A stretch of 64,000 nt of DNA, taken from contig JAIOJX010000025.1 of NCBI GenBank assembly GCA_022376925.1, positions 100,736,608-100,800,607 of the forward strand. Reading direction: 5' to 3'. The translations under genes were made by a program, and so were the position numbers. The number at the start of each line of letters is the position of its first letter. Position 1 is the stretch's first letter. Positions 45,944-58,865 of the stretch are shown here, one piece after another. Source of the stretch: Tragulus kanchil (lineage: Eukaryota > Chordata > Mammalia > Artiodactyla > Tragulidae). A model generated the notes under the pieces. It saw only the letters and a list, made by a program, of their open reading frames with translations. It was not told where the DNA came from and did no database searches.

Positions 45944-48197
45944 CTTGGTAGTTGCATTTAATATATTTATTTTCAGGAAAAACAACTTTAACAATCCTTG
46001 AGAGACTCATGATCAAGTCTCTCCTCTGTTGGTACTGCCAAATAGCTGTAAAAATCCTTTAATACCCCTCATTACATGGATGAATAAGCTTATTTGGGCA
46101 TGTATTTACTAACTTTACAGTTTCTTTAAATTCTGTTCTGAATCCCTCCCACTGTGTCAGCAAAATGACCTTGGAGTGGAGTTGTATCTGAAAGTTAGAT
46201 AAAGCCATAAAGATTACTGAAATTCATTCAGATATTTGAGTATCTTTAAGAATGCAGGTAGGAAAGAAGGGAGAAAAAAAGAAGAAGAAGAAAAGGCCTT
46301 AAGAAAGAAGAAAATGAAAAAAAACCCACAAATGATTTACCTGGCTGGAGACTTAAGGATAGATGGGGAATTACAATATGTGAACCAAGAGGTCAACCCC
46401 CGTTTTAAAAAATTTGAAGGGCATGCCACCTGCTGCTCCAGTACCCTACCAGCTAAGCTAAAATCATTTGATCCAACCATAATTAATAGAAAGACAATTG
46501 CCTGAGTGGTTACTTATTGTCCCACCCTAAAAAAGTTAGAATTATGCAGCAATGATTTAAAATAGTCCCTGATAACAGACATGGTAATGGTTCCTGTGAC
46601 TAGGAATGCATCTTTGAATCTCAAAGAAGACAGAAATCAAGAGTAGAAGGATTTAACAAAATCAAAATTACAGTGTTTATGATTATCCCGATTTTTGCTT
46701 ATGTGTAGGAATTTGCACATTTAGGCAATTTATGTCTCTGAAATGCTGAAAAGAACTTAGTCTACTTAAGTGATAGTCTTGTATTATAACATAAAATGTG
46801 AAATTAAGTAATTTACGTATAATTTTAGGCTGAAAATTTAGTAGATTTGTGAGCAGTTAGGGGAGACCAAAGAGCATTATTTAGTTCACTGATCATCATT
46901 GTTAAGATTTTGGCTTCATAATAATTATTTGGTGCAAAAAAGTTTGGTTAAGTCTGTTACCTAAAATGAAGTAAAATATATTACTTTTATAAAGTTTTTT
47001 TAAATTATAATATGTATCTTCTATAACTGCACATAATAGAGGCTAAAGAATTTTACTATACAATATTTTATTTTTTTCTTGGTAGTTGCATTTAATATAT
47101 TTATTTTCAGGAAAAACAACTTTAACAATCCTTGAGAGACTCATGATCAAGTCTCTCCTCTGTTGGTACTGCCAAATAGCTGTAAAAATCCTTTAATACC
47201 CCTCATTACATGGATGAATAAGCTTATTTGGGCATGTATTTACTAACTTTACAGTTTCTTTAAATTCTGTTCTGAATCCCTCCCACTGTGTCAGCAAAAT
47301 GACCTTGGAGTGGAGTTGTATCTGAAAGTTAGATAAAGCCATAAAGATTACTGAAATTCATTCAGATATTTGAGTATCTTTAAGAATGCAGGTAGGAAAG
47401 AAGGGAGAAAAAAAGAAGAAGAAGAAAAGGCCTTAAGAAAGAAGAAAATGAAAAAAAACCCACAAATGATTTACCTGGCTGGAGACTTAAGGATAGATGG
47501 GGAATTACAATATGTGAACCAAGAGGTCAACCCCCGTTTTAAAAAATTTGAAGGGCATGCCACCTGCTGCTCCAGTACCCTACCAGCTAAGCTAAAATCA
47601 TTTGATCCAACCATAATTAATAGAAAGACAATTGCCTGAGTGGTTACTTATTGTCCCACCCTAAAAAAGTTAGAATTATGCAGCAATGATTTAAAATAGT
47701 CCCTGATAACAGACATGGTAATGGTTCCTGTGACTAGGAATGCATCTTTGAATCTCAAAGAAGACAGAAATCAAGAGTAGAAGGATTTAACAAAATCAAA
47801 ATTACAGTGTTTATGATTATCCCGATTTTTGCTTATGTGTAGGAATTTGCACATTTAGGCAATTTATGTCTCTGAAATGCTGAAAAGAACTTAGTCTACT
47901 TAAGTGATAGTCTTGTATTATAACATAAAATGTGAAATTAAGTAATTTACGTATAATTTTAGGCTGAAAATTTAGTAGATTTGTGAGCAGTTAGGGGAGA
48001 CCAAAGAGCATTATTTAGTTCACTGATCATCATTGTTAAGATTTTGGCTTCATAATAATTATTTGGTGCAAAAAAAAGTTTGGTTAAGTCTGTTACCTAA
48101 AAATGAAGTAAAATATATTACTTTTATAAAGTAATTATAATATTATACTTAATTTTATAATTATGTATCTTCTATAACTGCACATAATAGAGGCTAA
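45944..48197. repeat. Direct duplication 15, 1,134-bp unit
   Basis: Copy A 45944-47046, filler 47047-47077, copy B 47078-48197. In its last 50 bases copy A is corrupted: it reads AAAGTTTTTTTAAATTATAA where copies B and C have AAAGTAATTATAATATTATA, and it is 17 bases short. The third copy (49281 on) agrees with copy B, so copy A is the faulty one. Confidence 0.93.
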
Positions 48198-50294
48198 TGA
48201 GATATTATCTATTACTACAGTACAGAAGTGGAGTCTTTCTTTGCCTTAAGTCAAATAACTTGCCCCAAAACTAGGAGTATGGGCGCCTACCTACTTTTTG
48301 TTACAATTTTTTAAGTGATAATGACATTGATGATAGCTGTTTTTAATGCCCTTATTTTATGCTAGATAGTCTGCCAAGTGATACACACACACATTCATAC
48401 ACATAGTCATCCTATAAGATAGCCATTCTTGCTGCCTCTATCTATAAATGAAGAAACCAGAGAAAAAAGGGGTTCAAATAACTTGATCAAGTTTACACAT
48501 CTAATAACTTTGGGAACTGGAAATTTTACTCAATAGTATTATAATTTCAGAGTAAATGCTTAATCTTTGCAATGCAACAATAAATGGCAATTGCCTCTAT
48601 CTTGCTAAGCACAAAAGTATTTATCTTCAAATATCAGATATAAATGGAATTCAACAAATCAAATTATACTAAAGGTTTCTTTGCTATTGAACTTCCTTTT
48701 TAATGGTGATTAATTGCTCTCTTTTACCCTTTATTTCAATACAGATTTTCACATATTAGCTATATTCAAAATAAGCCCATCTTTCACATGGAATGCCTTA
48801 TGAAATAGACACTGGATGTTATTTTGTCTCAAGAAATTAAGATGCATTTTGATACTCCTTTTCCCACACTAAATTTAGACAAATTCATGTAATTTCTCTG
48901 AAAGTCACTACAGGACAAAGAGATTGGAAGATCAACTCAGAAAAGTAGAGAATCTGAATGGAAACAGCTTTGATCATTTATTCCAGAAGCCTCAAAGTCA
49001 TCCAATTACTTCACTACAGATCTCCAACTGTGTCAAGAACATTCCCAGTGCAAATGGACATCATAATCCCATTAACATAGTATAAGTGTTGTGCCTTTAG
49101 CATTCTCTAAATTTGAAAGGACACAAGCATGTTTCTGGGGCAGAATTAGTAATTTGTGAGCAGTTAGGGAGACAAAGAGCTTTTTGCAAAAAAGTTTGGC
49201 TTCATAATAATTATTTGGTGCAAAAAAGTTTGGTTAAGTCTGTTACCTAAAATGAAGTAAAATATATTACTTTTATAAAGTAATTATAATATTATACTTA
49301 ATTTTATAATTATGTATCTTCTATAACTGCACATAATAGAGGCTAATGAGATATTATCTATTACTACAGTACAGAAGTGGAGTCTTTCTTTGCCTTAAGT
49401 CAAATAACTTGCCCCAAAACTAGGAGTATGGGCGCCTACCTACTTTTTGTTACAATTTTTTAAGTGATAATGACATTGATGATAGCTGTTTTTAATGCCC
49501 TTATTTTATGCTAGATAGTCTGCCAAGTGATACACACACACATTCATACACATAGTCATCCTATAAGATAGCCATTCTTGCTGCCTCTATCTATAAATGA
49601 AGAAACCAGAGAAAAAGGAGTTCAAATAACTTGATCAAGTTTACACATCTAATAACTTTGGGAACTGGAAATTTTACTCAATAGTATTATAATTTCAGAG
49701 TAAATGCTTAATCTTTGCAATGCAACAATAAATGGCAATTGCCTCTATCTTGCTAAGCACAAAAGTATTTATCTTCAAATATCAGATATAAATGGAATTC
49801 AACAAATCAAATTATACTAAAGGTTTCTTTGCTATTGAACTTCCTTTTTAATGGTGATTAATTGCTCTCTTTTACCCTTTATTTCAATACAGATTTTCAC
49901 ATATTAGCTATATTCAAAATAAGCCCATCTTTCACATGGAATGCCTTATGAAATAGACACTGGATGTTATTTTGTCTCAAGAAATTAAGATGCATTTTGA
50001 TACTCCTTTTCCCACACTAAATTTAGACAAATTCATGTAATTTCTCTGAAAGTCACTACAGGACAAAGAGATTGGAAGATCAACTCAGAAAAGTAGAGAA
50101 TCTGAATGGAAACAGCTTTGATCATTTATTCCAGAAGCCTCAAAGTCATCCAATTACTTCACTACAGATCTCCAACTGTGTCAAGAACATTCCCAGTGCA
50201 AATGGACATCATAATCCCATTAACATAGTATAAGTGTTGTGCCTTTAGCATTCTCTAAATTTGAAAGGACACAAGCATGTTTCTGGGGCAGAAT
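47981..50294. repeat. Direct duplication 16, about 1,150-bp unit
   Basis: Copy A 47981-49146, copy B 49154-50294. The first 60 bases of copy B are scrambled: GGGAGACAAAGAGCTTTTTG replaces the GGGGAGACCAAAGAGCATTA stretch, and about 20 bases are lost (offset 1,173 to 1,152). The region 47981-48197 exists three times. Confidence 0.92.
48340..48560 (-). repeat. MIR-like fragment
   Basis: CATAGTCATCCTATAAGATA, TATAAATGAAGAAACCAGAG and AACTTGATCAAGTTTACACA follow antisense MIR. Copied at 49492-49710. Confidence 0.6.
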
Positions 50295-51384
50295 ATTAAG
50301 ACGTTTTGGTAGGCTTTTAGGAAGGCTGATCTCTGGAAGGCAAATGTAGCTCTGATTGAAATGAGGAAGCACTGTCTGCCTAGGGCTCAGAAGCTTAACA
50401 GACAAAGGGACCAGGCGTGTCATGGGACAATGCCATCTGGCTCACTATAGACGCATTTGCCAAAAATTACAGATTCCTCAGGTCCTCATTTACTCTGCTG
50501 ATCTGTGCTGTGTTTAGAATGGCATACTGGTGGAGGCTTGCGATATGGCTCAAAGGGTCAGTAAACTTACCTTGGGCATTCCAGACTCTTTCCCAAAGTG
50601 AATGAGTAAAGGTCAGTATATAAGACAAGCGAATTTTTGAATAGGGTTCTTACTTAGGTCATGATTCAGTCCTGCACCCTGTGCTGCCCTGAGCCACAGC
50701 CAAAAGTTGCATGGTATGATCAATACACCTAGACAGAAAACATTCCATTTTTAATACTCCTTTTTAAAATGCTTATTTTACTGATTTTATAAGCCACTGC
50801 AAATTAGTTTTCACATGGAAACAGAGATACACACTTCCCCACCAAAAATGTAACAAGTTTGTTTTGGTGTGTAAACAAAGATAGTTAGCTAACTCCTGCC
50901 TCCATCCCAATCACAAGGGTGGAAGAAGAGTGGCCACTGGGTGAGTGGAAGTGGAGAGCAGCCTCTCCCAGCCAGAAGATGCCACCCCTCTGCTGCCCAG
51001 TAAGTTTTCTGCTTTCCACGACTTCTTATTTTGGCAGGACACTATATAGAAAGAATGAGACATGCTTTCAACATTAAAACCAGCACTTTAGACAAGTATA
51101 GGGGCAAATTAAAATCATGCATGTGTAGCCAAAAAAGTATTTATTTAAATGGTGGATTGGACCGTTGGTCATTCAGATGTGGGAACTCACAGAAAGGAAA
51201 TCCCTAGATGTGACTATTTCAAAGTTTCCAAATCACAGTGTTTGATTTGAGAGTGCAATACAAAATTAACTTTGAAACACCATATATACAGAGCATGATA
51301 CTTAACATAGCCTTGAGGACTGGTGGTGATTAAAGGGAGGTTTCTTTCTGAGAAATGCATGATGTGAGAACAGTCTTTAGCAGA
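50295..51384. other. Unassigned DNA
   Basis: No recognised element. From 50588 this becomes copy A of duplication 17. Small frames at 50220-50423 and 50417-50605 lack coding features. Confidence 0.5.
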
Positions 51385-52896
51385 TGTATTAGTTTCCTAT
51401 TACTGCTGTACCTAATTATCACAAACTCAGTGACTTCAATCAACACAAATATGTTTCTTAGGATGCAGCCTAATGTGGGTTTCCATAGACTGAAATAAAG
51501 GTGGCAACAGGATTTCATTCTTTTCTGGAGGCTCTATGGGAGAATCCCTTTCTTTGATTTTCCTGCTTTCAGGGGCTGGCTGTCTTCTTTGAATTGCCAT
51601 CTGCTGCCATTTTTGAAGCCAGAAATGGTGGGCTGAGTTCTTCTGAGTCACCATCAGTCTCGCTCTTTCACTTTAGGACTCCTATGATGACGCTAGACCC
51701 GCACAGATTCTCTAGGAAAATGTCTTTTCCGGCCAAATTACTTTTCCCAAAGTGAATGAGTAAAGGTCAGTATATAAGACAAGCGAATTTTTGAATAGGG
51801 TTCTTACTTAGGTCATGATTCAGTCCTGCACCCTGTGCTGCCCTGAGCCACAGCCAAAAGTTGCATGGTATGATCAATACACCTAGACAGAAAACATTCC
51901 ATTTTTAATACTCCTTTTTAAAATGCTTATTTTACTGATTTTATAAGCCACTGCAAATTAGTTTTCACATGGAAACAGAGATACACACTTCCCCACCAAA
52001 AATGTAACAAGTTTGTTTTGGTGTGTAAACAAAGATAGTTAGCTAACTCCTGCCTCCATCCCAATCACAAGGGTGGAAGAAGAGTGGCCACTGGGTGAGT
52101 GGAAGTGGAGAGCAGCCTCTCCCAGCCAGAAGATGCCACCCCTCTGCTGCCCAGTAAGTTTTCTGCTTTCCACGACTTCTTATTTTGGCAGGACACTATA
52201 TAGAAAGAATGAGACATGCTTTCAACATTAAAACCAGCACTTTAGACAAGTATAGGGGCAAATTAAAATCATGCATGTGTAGCCAAAAAAGTATTTATTT
52301 AAATGGTGGATTGGACCGTTGGTCATTCAGATGTGGGAACTCACAGAAAGGAAATCCCTAGATGTGACTATTTCAAAGTTTCCAAATCACAGTGTTTGAT
52401 TTGAGAGTGCAATACAAAATTAACTTTGAAACACCATATATACAGAGCATGATACTTAACATAGCCTTGAGGACTGGTGGTGATTAAAGGGAGGTTTCTT
52501 TCTGAGAAATGCATGATGTGAGAACAGTCTTTAGCAGATGTATTAGTTTCCTATTACTGCTGTACCTAATTATCACAAACTCAGTGACTTCAATCAACAC
52601 AAATATGTTTCTTAGGATGCAGCCTAATGTGGGTTTCCATAGACTGAAATAAAGGTGGCAACAGGATTTCATTCTTTTCTGGAGGCTCTATGGGAGAATC
52701 CCTTTCTTTGATTTTCCTGCTTTCAGGGGCTGGCTGTCTTCTTTGAATTGCCATCTGCTGCCATTTTTGAAGCCAGAAATGGTGGGCTGAGTTCTTCTGA
52801 GTCACATCAGCCCAACCTTTTCCTCAGTCTCGCTCTTTCACTTTTTAGGACTCCTATGATGACGCTAGACCCGCACAGATTCTCTAGGAAAATGTC
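50588..52896. repeat. Direct duplication 17, 1,154-bp unit
   Basis: Copy A 50588-51724, filler 51725-51740, copy B 51741-52896. Copy A is collapsed near its end: AGTCACCATCAGTCTCGC stands where copies B and C have about 18 further bases (CATCAGCCCAACCTTTTCCT). The error is 75 bases from the join. Confidence 0.92.
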
Positions 52897-53010
52897 CTTA
52901 TTTTAAGGTCAGCTGGAAAATGATCCAAATTATTTTTTTGCCATGTAATGTAACACATTCATATAACAGGTTTCAGTCCATTAAGTCTCCATATATCTTA
53001 TCCCCTTGGT
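52539..53010 (-). repeat. Ancient LTR (MLT1/MaLR-like), antisense
   Basis: TGTATTAGTTTCCTATTACT, CACAAACTCAGTGACTTCAA, TTCTGGAGGCTCTATGGGAG, GAAGCCAGAAATGGTGGGCT, TTTTAAGGTCAGCTGG and TTGCCATGTAATGTAACACA form a familiar old mammalian repeat. I assign it to the MLT1-type LTRs from memory only. Partial copies occur at 51385-51724 and 53829-54129. Confidence 0.5.
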
Positions 53011-54916
53011 TCTAATTCTTCCCCACAGAGACCATGCTTATTGATGAACATCAAGGCATATGGCTGGGAATCCTTCTGCATTCCTAAACAGCATGTGACA
53101 GCTAAAATACAGTCCAAGAATGAAGCAATTGAAGTTGGTTCATTACGGAGGATACAGACTGGTGGTGGGCGGTACTTTCTGACAATCAGAGTTTAAACTC
53201 ACCAACTAACCTAGCCAAAGGTTATCTGTTTGGCCATATTAAGAGATATACAAAGTACTGGGAAGACAGATGAGAGATAAACTGGTTTTCCTGGGTGAAT
53301 TAAAGGAAAAAACTTCCACAAGATTATGTTTAATTTAAGCTTGGAGATATGCAGCAAGTTCACCAGGATGAAAAGGGAATGCATAAGAGAAATCATTAAA
53401 GAGAAATACACAGCTATCAATGTTGAGAAAAATACACTTCAATCAAAAATATACTTAAAAAGTATGAAGTGTTTAAATCAGGTGCATCAATATTAACAAC
53501 TGGGTGACCTCAGTGGGGTGAAATAAACAGATGTGTATCCTTTTGGTTCTTCCATAGAGTTACAGATAGTCCTCCCTTTGCACAGCACCAGTACTGTGTT
53601 ACCTGAAACGCATTGATTTTAACCAATTCCTAATTTTGCATGAGTTTCAATGAACATAATTCTGTACAAAATAAAGATTGCCTGTACATCCATTTTCACT
53701 CATAGAATAATAACTAGAGGACCTACTCATTAATTCAGAGCTCCTTGAAAACCAGAAAATTTATTAACAGTAAATAAAACAGGACTAGATTTGAAAGCTA
53801 GTTCTTCTTTGCCATCTGCTGCCATTCTTTTGATTTTCCTGCTTTCAGGGCTGGCTGTCTTCTTTGAATTGCCATCTGCTGCCATTTGAAGCCAGAAATG
53901 GTGGGCTGAGTTCTTCTGAGTCACATCAGCCCAACCTTTTCCTCAGTCTCGCTCTTTCACTTTTTAGGACTCCTATGATGACGCTAGACCCGCACAGATT
54001 CTCTAGGAAAATGTCCTTATTTTAAGGTCAGCTGGAAAATGATCCAAATTATTTTTTTGCCATGTAATGTAACACATTCATATAACAGGTTTCAGTCCAT
54101 TAAGTCTCCATATATCTTATCCCCTTGGTTCTAATTCTTCCCCACAGAGACCATGCTTATTGATGAACATCAAGGCATATGGCTGGGAATCCTTCTGCAT
54201 TCCTAAACAGCATGTGACAGCTAAAATACAGTCCAAGAATGAAGCAATTGAAGTTGGTTCATTACGGAGGATACAGACTGGTGGTGGGCGGTACTTTCTG
54301 ACAATCAGAGTTTAAACTCACCAACTAACCTAGCCAAAGGTTATCTGTTTGGCCATATTAAGAGATATACAAAGTACTGGGAAGACAGATGAGAGATAAA
54401 CTGGTTTTCCTGGGTGAATTAAAGGAAAAAACTTCCACAAGATTATGTTTAATTTAAGCTTGGAGATATGCAGCAAGTTCACCAGGATGAAAAGGGAATG
54501 CATAAGAGAAATCATTAAAGAGAAATACACAGCTATCAATGTTGAGAAAAATACACTTCAATCAAAAATATACTTAAAAAGTATGAAGTGTTTAAATCAG
54601 GTGCATCAATATTAACAACTGGGTGACCTCAGTGGGGTGAAATAAACAGATGTGTATCCTTTTGGTTCTTCCATAGAGTTACAGATAGTCCTCCCTTTGC
54701 ACAGCACCAGTACTGTGTTACCTGAAACGCATTGATTTTAACCAATTCCTAATTTTGCATGAGTTTCAATGAACATAATTCTGTACAAAATAAAGATTGC
54801 CTGTACATCCATTTTCACTCATAGAATAATAACTAGAGGACCTACTCATTAATTCAGAGCTCCTTGAAAACCAGAAAATTTATTAACAGTAAATAAAACA
54901 GGACTAGATTTGAAAG
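52707..54916. repeat. Direct duplication 18, 1,119-bp unit with degraded third piece
   Basis: Copy A 52707-53797, filler 53798-53828, copy B 53829-54916. The filler contains TTCTTTGCCATCTGCTGCCA, an error-bearing echo of the unit's own TTGCCATCTGCTGCCATTTT. Copy B drops one G and two T in its first 70 bases. Confidence 0.92.
53011..54515. other. Unassigned DNA inside duplication 18
   Basis: AT-rich sequence with no recognised element. Minus frames of 69 codons at 53211-53420 and 54330-54539 are the same sequence twice and show no family. Confidence 0.5.
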
Positions 54917-54984
54917 TGATCTTGAAAAACTAGAGTAATGTAATCAAAAGGAAGATGATATTGTCTAACAAGACATGTGTGTGC

Positions 54985-55190
54985 ATATGCTCAGATGGTC
55001 AGTTGTATCTGACTCTTTGTGACCTTATGGATTGTAGCCTGACAAGCTTCTCTGTCCACGAGATTTCCCAGGCCAGAATACTGGAGTGGGGTGCCATTTC
55101 CTTCTCCAGGGGACCTTCCCAACCCAGAGATCCAACCTGGGTCTCCTGCTCGCCAAGTGGATTCTTTACTCCTAGCACCACCTGGGGAGC
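54985..55190 (-). mobile_element. Bov-tA SINE, antisense
   Basis: GCATATGCTCAGATGGTCAG, TGACTCTTTGTGACCTTATG, GGAGTGGGGTGCCATTTCCT, AGATCCAACCTGGGTCTCCT and CACCACCTGGGGAGC. Full-length. Confidence 0.93.
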
Positions 55191-55399
55191 ATGGTGCTAA
55201 TGAAAAGGAATATGGTAATTCTTAACAAGATATCCTCAGGGTAAAATAGGGACAGGACAACATTAACTGATCAACATATGAACACTCATCAGTTAGGGAT
55301 AGTAATAGCAGGAAAAGTATATGTGGATTTTACTGTCCTACACAGCAATATAAGAACAAAGAAGATATGTAGTGAGCCCAAACTGAACTACTATAAGTA

Positions 55400-55560
55400 C
55401 ACTTGTGGTCATCACACTTAATACCTGAACAATCTCTACAAGGTGGGTTTTATCCTATTCATTGTCCATATGAAGAAACTGAGATTCAAAGGGGTTAGAT
55501 AAATATCTTAGTGCTATTGGAGATGGGATTTGAATCCAAAAGTGTCTGACCCTGAAAAAT
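55400..55560 (-). repeat. MIR fragment
   Basis: CATATGAAGAAACTGAGATT, AGGGGTTAGATAAATATC and GGGATTTGAATCCAAAAGTG match antisense MIR well, including the B-box-like GATTTGAATCC. Copied at 56510-56670. Confidence 0.75.
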
Positions 55561-56094
55561 TATCCCACGCCTACTATTCCCCATTTCATACCAAATATAT
55601 TGGCATGCATAGAGTTGATGTATAGTAAAGAGAAATACACAGCTATCAATGTTGAGAAAAATACACTTCAATCAAAAATATACTTAAAAAGTATGAAGTG
55701 TTTAAATCAGGTGCATCAATATTAACAACTGGGTGACCTCAGTGGGGTGAAATAAACAGATGTGTATCCTTTTGGTTCTTCCATAGAGTTACAGATAGTC
55801 CTCCCTTTGCACAGCACCAGTACTGTGTTACCTGAAACGCATTGATTTTAACCAATTCCTAATTTTGCATGAGTTTCAATGAACATAATTCTGTACAAAA
55901 TAAAGATTGCCTGTACATCCATTTTCACTCATAGAATAATAACTAGAGGACCTACTCATTAATTCAGAGCTCCTTGAAAACCAGAAAATTTATTAACAGT
56001 AAATAAAACAGGACTAGATTTGAAAGTGATCTTGAAAAACTAGAGTAATGTAATCAAAAGGAAGATGATATTGTCTAACAAGACATGTGTGTGC

Positions 56095-56300
56095 ATATGC
56101 TCAGATGGTCAGTTGTATCTGACTCTTTGTGACCTTATGGATTGTAGCCTGACAAGCTTCTCTGTCCACGAGATTTCCCAGGCCAGAATACTGGAGTGGG
56201 GTGCCATTTCCTTCTCCAGGGGACCTTCCCAACCCAGAGATCCAACCTGGGTCTCCTGCTCGCCAAGTGGATTCTTTACTCCTAGCACCACCTGGGGAGC
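56095..56300 (-). mobile_element. Bov-tA SINE, antisense, duplicate
   Basis: Copy of 54985-55190 through duplication 19. Confidence 0.93.
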
Positions 56301-56884
56301 ATGGTGCTAATGAAAAGGAATATGGTAATTCTTAACAAGATATCCTCAGGGTAAAATAGGGACAGGACAACATTAACTGATCAACATATGAACACTCATC
56401 AGTTAGGGATAGTAATAGCAGGAAAAGTATATGTGGATTTTACTGTCCTACACAGCAATATAAGAACAAAGAAGATATGTAGTGAGCCCAAACTGAACTA
56501 CTATAAGTACACTTGTGGTCATCACACTTAATACCTGAACAATCTCTACAAGGTGGGTTTTATCCTATTCATTGTCCATATGAAGAAACTGAGATTCAAA
56601 GGGGTTAGATAAATATCTTAGTGCTATTGGAGATGGGATTTGAATCCAAAAGTGTCTGACCCTGAAAAATTATCCCACGCCTACTATTCCCCATTTCATA
56701 CCAAATATATTGGCATGCATAGAGTATGATGTATAGTAACCAGGCAGAAACTGTTATACCCTAAAGATAAAATAGATAGAGAGAAGATACCATCATTGCT
56801 GTACTATTGATTTCTTTTAGATTATAAAACTGTTAGGACTACAAACTATCTTTCTGCTAAAAATTATGACTGGCCATACCCTCA

Positions 56885-57095
56885 GGGACTTCCCTGGTGG
56901 CTCACATGGTAAAGAATCTGCCTGCAACACGGGACCAAGTTTCAATGCCTGGGTTAGAAAGATCCCCTGGAGAAGAGAATGGCAACCCACTCCAGCATTA
57001 TTTCCCGGAGAATTCCATGGAGAGAGGCGCCTGGCAAGTTACAACCCATGGAGTCGCCAAGAGTCAGGCACGACTGAGAGACTGACACAGACAAA
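56885..57095 (+). mobile_element. Bov-tA SINE
   Basis: GGACTTCCCTGGTGGCTCAC, GTAAAGAATCTGCCTGCAAC, GATCCCCTGGAGAAGAGAAT, GGCAACCCACTCCAGCATTA and GTCGCCAAGAGTCAGGCACG. The most consensus-like of the Bov-tA copies here, so probably among the youngest. The 62-91-codon frames across it are SINE-derived. Confidence 0.95.
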
Positions 57096-57284
57096 CTCGG
57101 GAAAATTTGCAAGTTTTGGAGACTGGGGTTCCCTATCTTAACACGCCAAATACAAGAATGGTAAAAATGTGTGAGACAAAGATTGGTAAAATGTTTGCAT
57201 AAGGAAAGAGATCAATCTGAAGAATGTATTAAATACAACAGAGTTTTTGTCCGAGAGCATGCCAAGATTTTAAAGCACAATGTA

Positions 57285-57715
57285 TTACTTTGCCAAAACT
57301 ACCATAACAAAGTATCAAAATTGCCATAACAAAGTCATACACTGAGTGACTTAACCAACAGAAATTTATTTTTCTCAAAGTTTTGGAGCTAGAAGTTCAG
57401 GATGAAGGCATCAATAGGGTTAGTTCCTTCTGAGGACCATGAAAGATGATGTTTCAGAGCCCTCTCTCTCCTTGGCTTACAGATTCCCATCCTCAATCTC
57501 TTCAAATCTTCCCTCTAGACATGTCTGTGTCAACACTTTCTCTTCTTATAAGGACACCAGTGATACTGGATTGGGGTCCATCCGAATAACCTAGTTTAAC
57601 TTAATGACCTCTGTGAAGATCTCATCTTCCAATACAGTTCTACTCTGCAGTACTGAGGATTAGAACTTCAAACTATGAATTCTGGGGGGAGAACACAATC
57701 CAATCTATGACACAG
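57285..57715 (-). repeat. Ancient LTR (MLT1/MaLR-like), antisense
   Basis: CAGAAATTTATTTTTCTCAA, CTCTCTCCTTGGCTTACAGA, CTTCTTATAAGGACACCAGT, GATACTGGATTGGGGTCCAT and CTATGAATTCTGGGGGGAGA belong to a widespread old mammalian LTR. A short AACTACCATAACAAAGT/ATTGCCATAACAAAGT tandem sits at its start. Copied at 58372-58801. Confidence 0.55.
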
Positions 57716-57971
57716 AAGGGAAAACAATCACATTAGGGATTTTATCCCTATGAAATCAAACATGTATATCAGAATACACAAAATACCAGCAGGAATATAA
57801 AGTCATTTGTATAAATGAGCAATTTTATTTTCCTATGAAATAAACATGTAATATCTGTATAGATAGAGAGAAGATACCATCATTGCTGTACTATTGATTT
57901 CTTTTAGATTATAAAACTGTTAGGACTACAAACTATCTTTCTGCTAAAAATTATGACTGGCCATACCCTCA

Positions 57972-58181
57972 GGGACTTCCCTGGTGGCTCACATGGTAAA
58001 GAATCTGCCTGCAACACGGGACCAAGTTTCAATGCCTGGGTTAGAAAGATCCCGGGAGAAGAGAATGGCAACCCACTCCAGCATTATTTCCCGGAGAATT
58101 CCATGGAGAGAGGCGCCTGGCAAGTTACAACCCATGGAGTCGCCAAGAGTCAGGCACGACTGAGAGACTGACACAGACAAA
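57972..58181 (+). mobile_element. Bov-tA SINE, duplicate
   Basis: Copy of 56885-57095 with one base lost in the CCCCTGG motif, which shifts the incidental reading frame. Confidence 0.94.
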
Positions 58182-58865
58182 CTCGGGAAAATTTGCAAGT
58201 TTTGGAGACTGGGGTTCCCTATCTTAACACGCCAAATACAAGAATGGTAAAAATGTGTGAGACAAAGATTGGTAAAATGTTTGCATAAGGAAAGAGATCA
58301 ATCTGAAGAATGTATTAAATACAACAGAGTTTTTGTCCGAGAGCATGCCAAGATTTTAAAGCACAATGTATTACTTTGCCAAAACTACCATAACAAAGTA
58401 TCAAAATTGCCATAACAAAGTCATACACTGAGTGACTTAACCAACAGAAATTTATTTTTCTCAAAGTTTTGGAGCTAGAAGTTCAGGATGAAGGCATCAA
58501 TAGGGTTAGTTCCTTCTGAGGACCATGAAAGATGATGTTTCAGAGCCCTCTCTCTCCTTGGCTTACAGATTCCCATCCTCAATCTCTTCAAATCTTCCCT
58601 CTAGACATGTCTGTGTCAACACTTTCTCTTCTTATAAGGACACCAGTGATACTGGATTGGGGTCCATCCGAATAACCTAGTTTAACTTAATGACCTCTGT
58701 GAAGATCTCATCTTCCAATACAGTTCTACTCTGCAGTACTGAGGATTAGAACTTCAAACTATGAATTCTGGGGGGAGAACACAATCCAATCTATGACACA
58801 GAAGGGAAAACAATCACATTAGGGATTTTATCCCTATGAAATCAAACATGTATATCAGAATACAC

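Larger units (their letters stand above)
54516..56736. repeat. Direct duplication 19, 1,110-bp unit
   Basis: Copy A 54516-55625, copy B 55626-56736, joined at a shared TAAAG. The only clear difference is one A (AGAGTTGATG against AGAGTATGATG), 10-15 bases from the join. 54516-54916 occurs three times because of overlap with duplication 18. Confidence 0.93.

Noticed and set aside
46236..47639. Pair of identical 89-codon frames with a lysine/glutamate-rich start
   Set aside because: The purine-rich tract alone gives the charged residues. There is no family match, and the second frame is just the duplication 15 copy.
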